A DNA stretch of 64,000 nucleotides, taken from NCBI GenBank assembly GCA_029959085.1, contig JARWIR010000062.1:2046001-2110000 (forward strand), in the 5' to 3' direction. Made by a program: the position numbers and the translations under genes. The stretch comes from Nemophila menziesii. Lineage: Eukaryota > Streptophyta > Magnoliopsida > Boraginales > Hydrophyllaceae. The first letter of the stretch is position 1. The number at the start of each line of letters is the position of its first letter. The notes beneath the pieces were generated by a model. It had not been told where the DNA came from and did no database searches. It saw only the letters and a list, made by a program, of their open reading frames with translations. Of the stretch, positions 45,449 through 57,800 are shown piece by piece.

Positions 45449-47480
45449 ACGGCGAAGTGCAACCCAGTGGTCACTACTTGGGTTATGAGTATAGCGACTA
45501 AGTCTACTTACGGTATAGGCAATATCGGGTCGAGTATAGTTCATTAAGAACATTACACTTCCTATGATTTTAGCATATTCATTTTGGGATACAGCATCCC
45601 CAACATGTTTAGATAAGTTAATGCTAGAATCATAAGGAGTATTTACAGGCGTTACTTCAAAGGAATTGAACTTCTTCAGCATCCTTTCTACGTAATGAGA
45701 CTGATTCAGGGTAATACCATTACTGCTTCTAATGATTTTTACCCCAAGTATCACATCAGCTTCTCCCATATCTTTCATGTCGAATCTGGAAGACAAGAAA
45801 CGTTTAGTCTCATTTATAATATGAATAGTAGTACCAAAGATGAGCATGTCATCTACATAAAGGCAGATGATAACACACTCTGAATTTGTTACCTTGGAGT
45901 AAACACATGAATCAGAAGTGTTAGCTATAAACCCATATGAAATGAGAGTACTATCTAGTTTTTCATACCATTTTTTCGGTGCCTGTTTCAAACCATACAA
46001 GGATTTTTTCAACTTACACACTTTGTCCCCTTGACCAGGGACCACACACCCTTCAGGTTGAGCCATGCATGTAGATCTCTTCATCTAGATCTCCGTTCAA
46101 GAACGCGGTTTTGACATCCATTTGATGTATTACAAGTTCAAGAATGACGGCTAAAGCAATAAGGGTTCTTATCGTGGCAATTTTGGTCACTGGGGAATAA
46201 GTGTCAAAGTAGTCTAGACCTTTCTTTTGGGTGAAGCCCTTAATAACAAGTCTGGCTTTGAATTTTTCTATTGAGCCATCGGGTCTCAATTTTTTCTTAA
46301 AAATCCATTTGCTATTAATCGCTTTGCTACCCCTAGGTAAGTCGGTTAACTCCCATGTATGGTTACTTTTAATTGACTCAAGTTCACTATTAATAGCCTC
46401 TTTCCAAAAACTAGCATCTATAGATTTTAACGCATTATCATAAGTTTTTGGGTCATCCTCCATGAGGAAGCAATTGACTACCTGTTCGTCTAATAGATCA
46501 ATGTGAGAACCTTCTGTTATAAAGGCTGTTATAAAGTCAGGGCCAAAGCTAGACTCGATCCTGCGCCTCTTACTTCTCCTAGGTTCTTCCTCGGGAATAT
46601 TACTAGGCTCCATGGAAGTGGAGGGGTTAGGAAAAACATCACAAAGAGGTACAAAATCATTAGTAGATAAGTTATCAACAGGTAAAGAAGCATTGACAGT
46701 ATTTAAATCTTTCAAAGGGAAAACATGTTCAAAGAACTCAGCGTCTCTAGATACACAAATAGAGTTATCTTCTAATGACAAGAATCTGTAAGCCGCACTA
46801 TTCTGAGCGTACCCTATGAAAATTGAGTCAATGGTTTTGGGACCAACGGTGACAGTTTTAAAATCAGGTAGTTTGACTTTGGCTAGGCACCCCCACACTT
46901 TTAAAAATTTCAGGTTTGGTGGAAAACCCTTCCACATTTCATACGGGGTCTTTTCTAGGGATTTATGAGGTACCCTATTAAGTACATAACAGGCTGATAG
47001 GACAGCTTCCCCCCACATGTTGTTTGGTAAACCTGAACTTATTAACATGGCATTCATAGTCTCTTTAAGGGACCTATTCTTTCTTTCTGCTATGCCATTT
47101 TGTTGGGGTGTATAAGGGGCACTAAGTTCGTGGATAATCCCATTTGTTTCACAAAACTCTTTAAGGGAATTAGAACTATACTCGCCTCCTCTATCGGACC
47201 TAAGTCGTTTGATTTTACAGTCTAGTTGGTTTTCAACTTCGGCTTTATATTTTAAAAACGCATTTTCCGCCTCATCTTTAGTTTTAAGAAGATACACTTT
47301 AGTAAACCTAGAGTAGTCATCTACGAAGGTTATGTAATAAAGTTTTCCACCTCTACTAGCGGAGTTTTTAAAATCAGCTAAGTCCGAATGAACTAATTCA
47401 AGTAGTTTAGTTTGTCTCGTGGTAACGGGTTTAAAAGGTTTTTTCGCAAGTTTGGATTCTACACATATTTGACATTTTTA
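45449..47480 (-). pseudogene. Copia integrase and reverse transcriptase
   Basis: After a TAA at 47478, a zinc-binding CQIC block, HSDL and DDYSRF (catalytic Asp region) lead into the frame 47297-46053. That frame has RSDRGGEY, APYTPQQNGIAERKN, KVWGCLAKV and IFIGYA, the integrase pattern. RT starts at WKEAINSELESI, with WIFKKKL, KARLVIKGF, YFDTYSPV and MDVKTAFLNGDL. A CATG duplication near 46075-46082 shifts the frame. It resumes at LKKSLYGLKQAP and the catalytic LYVDDMLIFG, then MTRPDI-like and YT blocks to 45449. Confidence 0.92.
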
Positions 47481-48961
47481 AAAGTCATCCACGTTGTTAA
47501 CAGGTATTAGTCCAAGATTTTTAAGCCTTTTAATAGACGCAACATTTAAATGGCCTAGTCTACCGTGCCACGTTTGAACGGACTCAACAATATAAGCGGA
47601 ATTAGATGCATTCTCATTAAGGGTTACAGTGTTTAAAACAAACAAGCCATTATTAAGGTACCCTTTCCCCACGAATTCGTCATTTTTAGTGATAATGACT
47701 TTACCCCCCTCGAAGACAAGTTTGAGACTAACTTTGTTAAGGAGAGCCCCGGAAACTAAGTTCCTACGGAGAGAGGGGACGAAGAGAACATCATTTAGTT
47801 CAAGAGTCTTACTAGAGGTGAGTTTGAGGGGAACCTGACCTTTCCCAAGAACAGTAGCAGTGGAAGAGTCACCCAAGTACACACACTCACCATCAGTTGC
47901 TTTTTCGAATTTCTTGAACAAGGCTTTGTTTGCGCAGAAATGGCGAGAAGCTCCAGTGTCAAGGATCCACTCGCTCTTATTCTCTACCAAGTTTACCTCA
48001 ACCATTACCGCAGCAACGATTTCTTCGGTCTCAGTCAGATTCGCGGCAGCTTTGGGACCCTGGCCAGCTCTCTGGGGACATTCAAAAGCTTTGTGCCCTT
48101 CTTTGCCACAACAGTACCAGGCCCCTTTAGTTTTTTGAATCTTACCAGAGATCTTGAATCCTCCACCTTGTTTGTTGGAGTTGCCGCGATTCTTGTTTCC
48201 CCCAGACTTAGATTTGTTGGACCCTTGTTGCTTTCCCTTCCCTTTGAACCTGTCTTTGTTACCTTGGCCAGAACCTTCGACTAGATTAGCTTTGGAGGAA
48301 TGAGAAGGGAAAGAGATTGACTTATCCTTTAATCGATTCGCTTCTTCGACTTGGATGTGGCTGATGAGCTCTTGGAGGGTCATTTCTTTCTTTTTGTGCT
48401 TGAGGTGGTTGCGGTATTCACTCCAAGGTGGGGGAAATTTCTCAAGCAAAATGTTGGCTTGAAGAATTTCACACATCTTCATGCCTTCGGCGATAACCTC
48501 CGCGCATAGGTTCTCGTACACGTGAAGTTGTTCAGTCATGGGTTTCTGATCCGTAAGTCTAAAGTTATACCAATTCCCAGTCACGTACTTTTTCTTACCC
48601 GAATCATCAGCCCCATATTTCTTCTCGAGAGTTTGACCTTTGCCGATTTCTCTTTGGCAAGGAGGTCAAAGATGGGATTAGTAACATTGTTCAACATCCA
48701 GCCCCGAGCCATGGTGTTAGCTCTTTTGAACCTAGATTCGAGGGCAGCATGCCTAGCTAGCTCTTGTTCAGTATGAGCTCCAATCTCCAAAAGTGGAGGA
48801 GCCTCGACTATAGCAAAGTCAAGTTCATACTGTTCAAGGCATATCATTATTTTTTGCGCCCAACGCTTATAGTTAGAACCATTAAGGGGCTCTAACTTGT
48901 TCGCGTCGAGAAGTGGCTTAGTGTTCAAAGAGGAACCAATAGCCGAAACAGGAAGAGCCAT
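47478..48961 (-). pseudogene. Copia Gag and protease
   Basis: ATG at 48961. Gag reads LNGSNYKRWAQKI and LTDQK, with a frameshift about 48600-48580. The zinc knuckle at about 48120-48080 reads YCCGKEGHKAFEC; the first Cys position of C-x2-C-x4-H-x4-C is Trp. The protease active site is ILDTGASRHFC. A GAG-pre-integrase block TWHGRLGHLN follows. The frame stops at 47478, just before integrase. Confidence 0.9.
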
Positions 48962-50039
48962 TTTCTAAAATAACCGGTGGAAAAGAAAATGAATATCTTT
49001 TTAACTTGTTATAAAAAATAACCACCAGTTTTACAAGAGAAAAATGGTTTCCGAAAAGAAAAGAATAATGAAAAAGAAAATGAGTTTAAGTGTAAACAAA
49101 CTCTTACACGAAAATAAACGAAATAACAATTACACGGAATTTGAAATAACGTTTACAAGGAAATGGAAATAACAATACACGGAAATTCCAATAATAATAC
49201 ACGGAAAACGGAAATACACTTACACGATAAAGAAAAACAAAGTCACCGTCAATCTATGGTTGTTAAAAAGATATTCCGGGGTGACCGGTATCTCTAACAG
49301 AACTAAAACTACGTTTAGGAAAATATAGAGAGAGTAGGTGGTGAGACAGAGAGTTTTTCCTTGGTGTATTTTCGTAGCTTCTGAAAGTGGAGTGAGTCCT
49401 CTTTATATAGGGGTGAGGATTGGATACACAAGCCTTCAGAAAACGTCCCTATTAAATCCCATGATTCTCTCCCGGATTTCAATTGATTGGGTTGACGTTT
49501 TGATTGCTTTGTAACCCCCACGTTTATATTATTCTGAAACAGCTAGGTTGACCTTTTGATTTCCCACGTGATTGACTTGACTAAGTAACAGCCCACGTGT
49601 TTGACTTGACTAAGTAACAGCTGCAGAATATCCAATCCCTTTAACGCGTGCGAGATTAGTGGAGCAGTCAACCACTACTATAAGAGCTGGTCCAAAATCT
49701 GCTTCATTTTTCATTTTTTGACTCCCCAAACTCCCCACGACCCACGACCCACGCCGTCGCCGTCGCCGGTGCCGGTGCCGGTGCCGGGCCAGGCCGGGCC
49801 GGGCGGGTGGGTGGTGGTGGTGGTGCGCGCGTGTGGGCTAGATCAATGCCTTGCCATGTGCATGATTATTGGATTATTGGACTTAGATGATATCACATAG
49901 TATAAAAGTAGCTTTATTCTTTTCTAACCCACCGATGTGGGAAAGATTTAAAAGCAAAACTTCCACTATCACATGTCCACTTGATGTAGCAGCAGACTTT
50001 GACTATCAAATGTCTTTTTGACATAGCATATGTCCAACA
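48962..50039 (-). repeat. Copia 5' LTR and leader
   Basis: Outer end TGTTGGACATATG at 50039. The inner border is not clear; AACAACCA near 49255-49265 is the best guess, giving about 0.78 kb. TATATAAA (49409-49402) is the core promoter. The leader 48962-49250 has about five loose repeats of AATAACAATTACACGGAA (49114-49240). A GC-rich simple stretch is at 49735-49830. No standard tRNA-Met primer site was seen. Confidence 0.75.
49563..49620. promoter_or_regulatory. Tandem 29-bp repeat with G-box and W-box words in copia LTR
   Basis: Two copies (49563-49591, 49592-49620) differ at one base. Each holds CACGTG (G-box core) and TTGACTTGAC (two W-box cores). They lie about 155 bases upstream of the TATA box in LTR sense. 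Placement and duplication look like a U3 enhancer; activity is inferred. Confidence 0.65.
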
Positions 50040-50040
50040 A

Positions 50041-50590
50041 GTGATACCGTCCATTTCGGTCATCTGTGTTGTGGTCGTTGTTGTTGGTCCTCTGTCTGTG
50101 CGTGTGCGTGTTTCGTCTCTTGTTTCCCAGTCCGGTCTATGTAGTTCTGCCATTAGATTTTGTGTTGATTTTATTACCTGATCCACGTCTATGACGGTGT
50201 CTTCGTGTAATGCATTCATTTTTGTTTTCCAGATGTTTCATATTAAAATAAATATGTAGTTTATGACCTTGTTTTTATCCCACCTCCTTTTTCATACGTC
50301 GATATTATCTCCAAGAGCCAGTCTCCTAGCGTGCGTGTGTCTTGTGGTTGCCTCCTGATTTGTAGTGTCGATGATGCCCAAATGGATTGTGTTAAGTTGC
50401 AGTGTAGTAATAGATGGTCCACTGTGTCATCTTCTATCTGGTACCATGTGCATTTTGGTGTGTCAGAGTATTTTCTCTTCATCAGATTACTTGTTATGGG
50501 TATTGCGTTGTTACATGATTTCCATATAAAGATTCAGATCTTCTTTGGGACGTTGGATAATTGGAAATTTAAGTCATGGATATACTAATA
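50041..50590 (-). pseudogene. LINE remnant: zinc-binding RVT tail
   Basis: Minus strand: KIWIFIWKSCNNAIPI, then CTWYQIEDDTVDHLLLHC and QSIWAS, the zf-RVT pattern at the end of plant LINE RT. A partly readable tail reaches the start of an RNase H-like block before the copia LTR cuts it at 50040. Confidence 0.7.
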
Positions 50591-51035
50591 ATCATCTTGA
50601 TACAGTGTAACATCCTCTTTAAAATATATTTCCTATCTTCACAAAATTTCTAATGGTATGTAATCCCTTCGTTTATGAAGTGCAATTTCTCTTTTATGGA
50701 GGTTATAATATCCACTATATAATCAATATAAGATATTTTATTGAAAAAACTCTTCAATGGTTATATATTTATATCAAAATTTCTAATACATCATAAAATG
50801 CAAGAGATCAAGATCGCAATTTAAATATTGTCAACAATGCAAAGATAAAATAGATCCAAGAATTAAACGTATAATGTGAATTTCGAACAAAAAAAACGTA
50901 TCATGTGAAAACATCCATAACTTATAAATAATATAAAGATAACTTCTAATTATATTAATACAAAAGAAAAAATAAAATACAAATATGTTAATCATACAAT
51001 TACTCAACAATATCAAAATATCAATAAAAAAAGTT
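50591..51035. other. AT-rich spacer
   Basis: No gene, repeat unit or terminal inverted repeat recognised. It ends at the target site of LINE-F. Confidence 0.5.
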
Positions 51036-51096
51036 AGTTTCATAATGTAAACATTACTCTTTACACCTAGGAATGACACATTAACGAATAAAAAAT

Positions 51097-52106
51097 TCAA
51101 AAGGAGATCAATTCAATCTCCTTTATGTGATTTGTGTGGAGCTTTTGATGAAACTGTTGAGCACCTTCTTTATCAATGCTCATGGGCCAGAGCAGACTGG
51201 CTTACAAGTCCATTGAATATCATCTCTATTGTTGAAACATCATATAAGTTTAACAAATGGATTTCATTTGTGAGAAAATTTTCTATTGATAGAGCAGATA
51301 CTTCACCTGATATGGGAGAACTGGCTTGTTTTATAACTTGGTTTATTTGGAAAGGAAGGAATGAATTTGTGTTCAAAGGAATGGTCCATGACCCTTTGAA
51401 CATGATTAAAAGAATGCTTATAGCCTATGATGAGTTTGTTATAGCTAATGCTAAAAAACTTGAGGCTAGAAATGAGGAATCTCACCAATCTTATGTCCCT
51501 AACTCAGGTGCTAATGTTAATTTTGCTGGCCTTCCTCAAATGGTTTCTAGCTCAGTTGAAACTAGTAGATGGACCCCCCTATAGTTGGAAAGTATAAGAT
51601 TAACTGTGATGCTTCAGTTAATTTTAAGCTAACAAAGCCTCTTTTGCTTGTGTTTTGCGCAATTCTACAGGTCAGATGATAGAAGGTTTTGCAAAAAAAA
51701 AATATGCACAAGTTCAGTGGTGGAAGCTGAAGGAAGGGGCGTTTTAAATGCGTGTAAAATGGATTCTTTTTATCCAGTAGGAAGCATCACCATTGAAACT
51801 GATAACTTAACTTTTGTAAATCAAGTTAATGCTAACTTTAAACTAGATAATCTTACTAAGGTTTTAGTTTAGAGTGTTAGGCATTGTAAAGTGTTGTATA
51901 ATCTTCAAATCTCGTATGTTAAGAGATCTAAAAATAAGGTTGCTGATTGGGTTGCTAAACAAACTCTTGTTGGGGGTTTGTTTGGCCTTTGGAGTTTGTT
52001 CCCTCCTTCCCAATTAGCACATTTGATTAACAATGACTTTGAACAAACTGGCGTTGGCTAAGGGTGTAATATTTTGATTTAATGGTTGTTTATTTTCGAC
52101 TAAAAA
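51097..52106 (+). mobile_element. LINE-E, 5'-truncated LINE nested in LINE-F
   Basis: Target duplication AACGAATAAAAAAT, 14 bases, at 51083-51096 and 52107-52120. Contents: zf-RVT (LCDLCGAFDETVEHL, QCSWARA), a linker, and an RNase H remnant (KINCDAS, EAEGRG, ETDN and a final KNKVADWVAK). The ORF stops at 51582, and further stops occur in RNase H. It belongs to the LINE-A family; both end FGLWSLFPPSQL and share the 3' UTR. Confidence 0.95.
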
Positions 52107-52987
52107 AACGAATAAAAAATGCTCTCCTAAAAACATCTATTGTTCAAATCAAAATCCTAAATATTTCCTTTTCTTCTTCCACAATAATTCATTACTATGA
52201 ATTTCTTAAGATCTTTAAATTGCTACTTTAATTTCTCCTTTCTCCACTTAGCTTAGATTCATTTCCTGCTTACAAACCTTAGTTTTCTAACACGAATGTT
52301 AATTTTTTTTTATCTGTTGTTTAAATCTCCTCTTATATCCTAAAATTAGTAACATAAATGGGATAATTCTTTCTTATTTTTGTCTTGGGCTTGTTAATAA
52401 ATGGAGGAAATTTTTTTAATTTCAATCTTGGAGCTCGATTCACACACATGCAATGAAATGTTACACCGTTGAGTGAACCAAGGTTGGAGATGGCATCAAT
52501 GCATGGCTCAACTACTGCATTTTATTGTGATAAAGCCACTTACAAGGTTAGAACCCTTCCAAGGAGTGACCCTTGGGCTTCTATGTCCTATTTTAATTAT
52601 CAGATAATATATTTTCTTGATAATCTCAAAGCTACACCTACAATATCACGCTTTGTTATTTCCAAGACAAATTACGCTATACAAGATTCGAACTATAGAC
52701 TTAATCAGGTGTTTATAACAGAGACTCTTCATTTCTACCGCTTTATCAAATATACCATATCTATTATAGCTCCTACGGTGATCTTATCTTTATATTACAC
52801 ACCTTCTTTTGATTTTCTCTATGAACTAATAATACACTTGTCACTTTTTCTCTGCATCTCATGCAATATTAGTGCTTGTATCAGTGATAAAGAACCTCCT
52901 AATATCCTCTATTTAAGCTTCTATATCTACAACATAATCCAAAATTCTGATAACCCTTTCTATAAAAAACCAAACTTCTTTTGTAAG

Positions 52988-54855
52988 ATGTCTTCGAAAA
53001 TCAATCACTCCCTTCCCATCGCCAAAATCAGCGACAGTAACCTGGAGAAATTCGTTGTACTTTCGCTCTCCTTCAAAGCTGCTGCTGTCAGAACAACCCT
53101 GCCAGAATTTAACTTCGTTACTAAGGTGGTCTCTGATCGAATCATCCCTCTTCCAATGTTCAAGAAAACTGTTCTTGACAACTGGAATATCAGATGTCGT
53201 ATCATATTTGAAGAAATATCCCCCAAATGTTTTTAAACTCACTCTTGATTCTTAAGCAAATAAACTCTTCTTCATCAGACCTTGCCTTGTTCAAGCCATG
53301 CATGTGATCATTGTGTGGTGGAATGAAGGTGAGAAATTTATCAACCTTGATTTAATCAATTCTGTTGCATGGATTCGCGTTTATGGTCTTGCTGGATCAC
53401 AATGTACTATTGACACAATCGAGACCTGGGGTAACTTCATTGGATAGGTGATCGAGATTGATCATCCAGTTTTTCACAAGGATGATCAAGAATTTATCCG
53501 ACTTTGTGTCAAATTTGATACTAGGAAAGCTTTAAAAACTGGTGTATATATTGAGCAATTTGAAGGACCCACCTGGGTTGCTTTTCTTTACGAACCTATT
53601 GGCATGTACTGTTTCAGTTGTGGTGTTCTAGGACACAACAAAAATGCTTATTCAACATGCATTGTCAGGCCTAGATGGAACGATAAATCGTTTCGATATT
53701 TCAACTAGAGTAGAGAATTAACCATGAAAAGCGAGAATAGACTAGCTCATCTCATTCGAAAAAGAGATCGATGGGGAGTATTTGACGAGATTATCAGATT
53801 CTTCCCGTTCGAAAGACAAGATATTGATGATGAACATAATCGTGACTCAAACAATGGTGGTATTGGAGGCAATAAAAGTAGTTTCAATGTGGGCAAAATT
53901 AGGATTAATATTTATCCTACTGATGAAAACAAAAATAAGGAAAACAAATCTGAAGGCTCTGAATCAAAAAAGAGAAAAAGAGAGAATAATGGATTACTCA
54001 ATGACATTGTGAGTGGTGTGATTTCTAGGTTTATACACAATGTTCCAAAATGAATAGGTTGATGTTGGAAAGACTTTGGTGGTTAATAGGCAGACTGCCA
54101 ATGAAATTCTAGCTTCGTCTAACGTTGAGATTGATGATCTCTACAAAAAATTCACTACTGAAGGTGAATATCAAGCTCTTCCAAATTCAGAAAATTATGA
54201 TGACTTCAGCTATAAAGGAAAACCTGTTATTATTGCAAATAGCATGGATAGAGAACACAGAACAAAATTTAGAAACGATAATCACACTAAGACTGCTGGG
54301 AAATCTCTTCGTGTTGAATCATTTAATCAGGTGGATGACTCGAATAATTCTCAATCAATTCACCAAAGTAAACATCCAAGACCTGATGATGATAACAATT
54401 ATGGCTGGAAATAGACGGCAAGGATGAGAGTACAAGGACCTGATGAAGTTTTCATATGGGATAATGACCTCAAATGGAAATCTTATGCTGCAATGGATAG
54501 TGAGTTATTCGCTAGCAAACACAGAAAATAGGAAGAGTTCGGGTTGATGGGAAAAAAGATTGGCAAAATCCAGCTTTTTATGGATGACCTCTATGACTGT
54601 CTCTGTGATGTTAAACACCAGTTTATGATCAAGGAAAGTCTTTACCCAAGGAATGATTCAATCAATCAAGGTGGGATGCAAGAAGGTAGGAAACTGTATT
54701 ACTGTAAATGTGATGGCCATTTCGATCGAGATGAAGATAGTGTGGGTGACTTTGATGATGTAGCTATTTCCCAAGCTTTTCCAAAAAGAAACGAATACAT
54801 CAAGTTTCTGAGTGATGGGGGCCAATCCACCAAAACAGTGAATATTGATGGATAG
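52988..54855 (+). pseudogene. LINE-F ORF1: DUF4283-like with altered knuckle
   Basis: ATG at 52988. DUF4283 features run to about 53640 across two frameshifts. The knuckle reads CFSCGVLGHNKNAYSTC at about 53610-53660, where the last Cys is displaced by three residues relative to C-x2-C-x4-H-x4-C. A Lys/Arg/Glu/Asn-rich tail follows with stops near 53708, 54053 and 54414. The final TAG (54853-54855) overlaps the ORF2 ATG at 54848. Confidence 0.75.
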
Positions 54856-57800
54856 TCTCATGATGTGGAATTTCCAAGGAGCGAGGGCATCCTTAACAAA
54901 GAAAAGCTTGAAGTCCCTACTATTTAACTTTAATATGTCAGCTGTGTGTTTGCTAGAAACTAAGATGAAAAGGAGACAAGATGTTGGTAATTATAAACTA
55001 CTTAAGTCCTTATATAATATTCACGTAGCTGGCCCTAGGGGAAGTGCTTCTAGGTCTGGGGGGATGCTGGTGGCTTGTAAGGATTCTATCTGTCTTAGGA
55101 TTGTGTTGTCTTATTTTAATTTTGTAACTTGTGAAGTGAATGAACTAGTTAATTTGAAGTGGTATTTGATCTTTGTGTATGCGCCTAACATTGAGGGTGA
55201 AAGAATTGAGCTTTGGCTTGAACTAACAAAATGGATGACAAACAAAGATGATCCAATTCTAGTCTTGGGTGATTTAAATGAATTTGCAAGCTATGATGAA
55301 AAACAAGGTAAAAATACACCAAACTCTGAGAGAATGCAAAATTCAATAACTTCATTAACAAAAATGCATTAATAGAAATTGAAACTAAGGGTTGTTTCTT
55401 CACATGGAATAACAATAGAAAGGGTGAGGAAAATATAAAAGAGAAGCTAGATAGGGGTTTCGGTAATACAAGTATATTGAAAATTATGCCAAATGCTATA
55501 ATTAAAGTACCACCGGCAATTGGTTCAGACCATTCACCTCTCATTTTTCAAAAAGATCATTTGATTACCAATAACAAGAAATATTTTATACTCAGTTCAA
55601 GGTGGGTTGAAAATGAGTGTTGTAACTTGTAAAGATGTAATTGATGAATCTTGGAGATAAAATAATTGTGATTCTGCTATTAGGAACTTTCTTTAGAAAA
55701 AAGAGCTGACTTTTACCGCACTCACTAATTGGAGAAAAAAAACTTTCTTCAACAATCGGAAAAAAATTAACGAGTTGCAAAAAAATCATTTATGAACTTC
55801 AAGATGATAAAAGTGGACCCAGAATACAAGAACAAATTAGTCATAATAAATTGGAAATTGAGAGACTCTAGACATTAGAAGAAATTTACTGGGCTGATAA
55901 GGCAATAGATCAAAGAATTAATTGCGGAGACAAAAATACTACCTATTTTCACAATATGACTAAGAAAAGAAGAAATAAAAATAGAATTTGTGCTATTAAA
56001 AACAAAGAGCATGATTGGACGGACAATATTGATGATATCAAAAATATATTTCAGAATTACTACGTGGAACTCTTTAAAGAAAATGAAACGGAGGATACGG
56101 GGGATATTACAAAACATATTCCATATAAAATAACTGATGAGATGAATGAAAACATAATAAGAATGCCAGAAATAGAGGAATTCAAATATGCGGGTTTTAA
56201 CCTATGTGGTTTTAAAGCCCCAGGGCCGGATGGATTAAATGGTAAATTTTTCAATGAGTTTTGGGAAATCATCAAAGAAGATATCTATAAAATTGTTGTT
56301 GATTTCTTTAATTCCAGATGTGAATTGGATAAAATTAGCGATACAGTTATAACTCTCATTTCTAAAGGCAACAATCAAGAATCGCCAGCGGACTATAGAC
56401 CAATAGCTTGTATAATTTTTTTATCTGCAAAATTATAGCAAAGATTCTGGAACTTAGACTTCAACCCTTTATTGATTCTATTATTTCACCAACTCAATGA
56501 GCATTTATAAAAGGAAGGAGAATCCACGACAACATCATCATTCTGCAAGAAAATTCATATTTCCTCAAGATTAAAAGAAAATTTAAGAAACACTTTGTGA
56601 CTATTAAAATTGACATGGATAAAGCCTATGATAGAGTTAATTGGTCTTTTCTTATGAAGGTGCTTAAACAACTCGGGTTTTGTGGAAAATGGAGAAATCT
56701 AATATTTAATTGTATATCAACAGTCGCAATGCAAATTAAAATTAATGGTGAGCGACTGGAAGAATTTAAACCCCAACAAGGTATTAGACAAGGTGATCCA
56801 TTATCACCACTTTTATTTCCAATGATGACGGAAGCACTTATTTAGCTTATTAACTAATATATCCGGGAGGAGGAGATTAAAAGTTTGTCAATAACTAGAA
56901 ATTGCCCTAACCTCACACATCTCCTTTTCGTGGATGATGCTTTATTTTTTATGGAAGCTAATATGAATAAACTTGGAAATTTTAAAAACATTATTGATGA
57001 GTACTATAAAGCATCAGGTCAAATGATTAATTATGTCAAATCATCTGTCTTATTTAGTAATGGGATCTCAAAAGATCAAAATAAGAATTTAGCTGATGTT
57101 AATATTCCACTTTTAAACTTATTGGGCAAATACTTAGGTATTCCATTAACACTTAGAAGATCGAAAAATGAAAACCTCAACTATATTAAAGACATATTGG
57201 CCAATAAATCGGCAAGTTGGGTTGCAAATTTTTTATCGGATGGAGGAAAGGAAGTGCCAATTAAGTCAGTTCTTCAGGCTATTCCTAATTATGCTATGTC
57301 AATTTTTGAATTCCCTAAAGATCTCTGTAAAAAAATGTCGAGCATCATTTCAAATTTTTATTGGGACGCTTCCGGAAAAAAGAGAATTTATTTGATTTCA
57401 TGGAAAAAAATGAATAGATCGAAATCGATCGGCGGACTCGGTTTTAGAGATTTTCCAAAACTGAATTTAGCTATGTTAGCAAATCAAGTTTGGAGAATCC
57501 TAAAAAATCCTGATTCGCTTGTAGCCAGGGTTATTAAGGTATTTATCATCCAAACGCGGATCTATGGAATGCTAATCTACGACGAAAGAAATCCTTGTGT
57601 TGGTCTAATATTTATAAAGGGTTACAATTCCTTAAAAAGGAATGTTGTTGGAAAATTGGTAATGGACTGAAAGCTAATATTTGAGAAGATTACTAGACCG
57701 GTCCAGGAATGAAAATTGACAAGAAAGAAGGGATTTCACTAGAAAAAGTGGTTGAATTATTTAATAATGATTATACAAATTGGACTAATGACCTAATTGA

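Larger units (their letters stand above)
42815..50039 (-). mobile_element. Ty1/copia retrotransposon, split by LTR-10, 3' LTR nearly lost
   Basis: Minus-strand element: 5' LTR ending at 50039 (outer edge), leader, gag-protease-integrase-RT-RNase H in the copia order, a 3' repeat region, a polypurine run (TGTGGGGGAT, 42875-42866), and only about 51 bases of 3' LTR (42815-42865). Those match 49989-50039 exactly or nearly so. One frameshift, one stop, a 4-bp duplication and the LTR-10 insertion break the polyprotein. Confidence 0.92.

Noticed and set aside
47629..48284. Several plus-strand frames over the copia Gag
   Set aside because: They lie opposite the well supported Gag-protease frame and show no family pattern.
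49718..49900. Short GC-rich plus-strand frame
   Set aside because: Falls in simple repeats of the copia LTR (CCGGTG, GTGG); no protein pattern.
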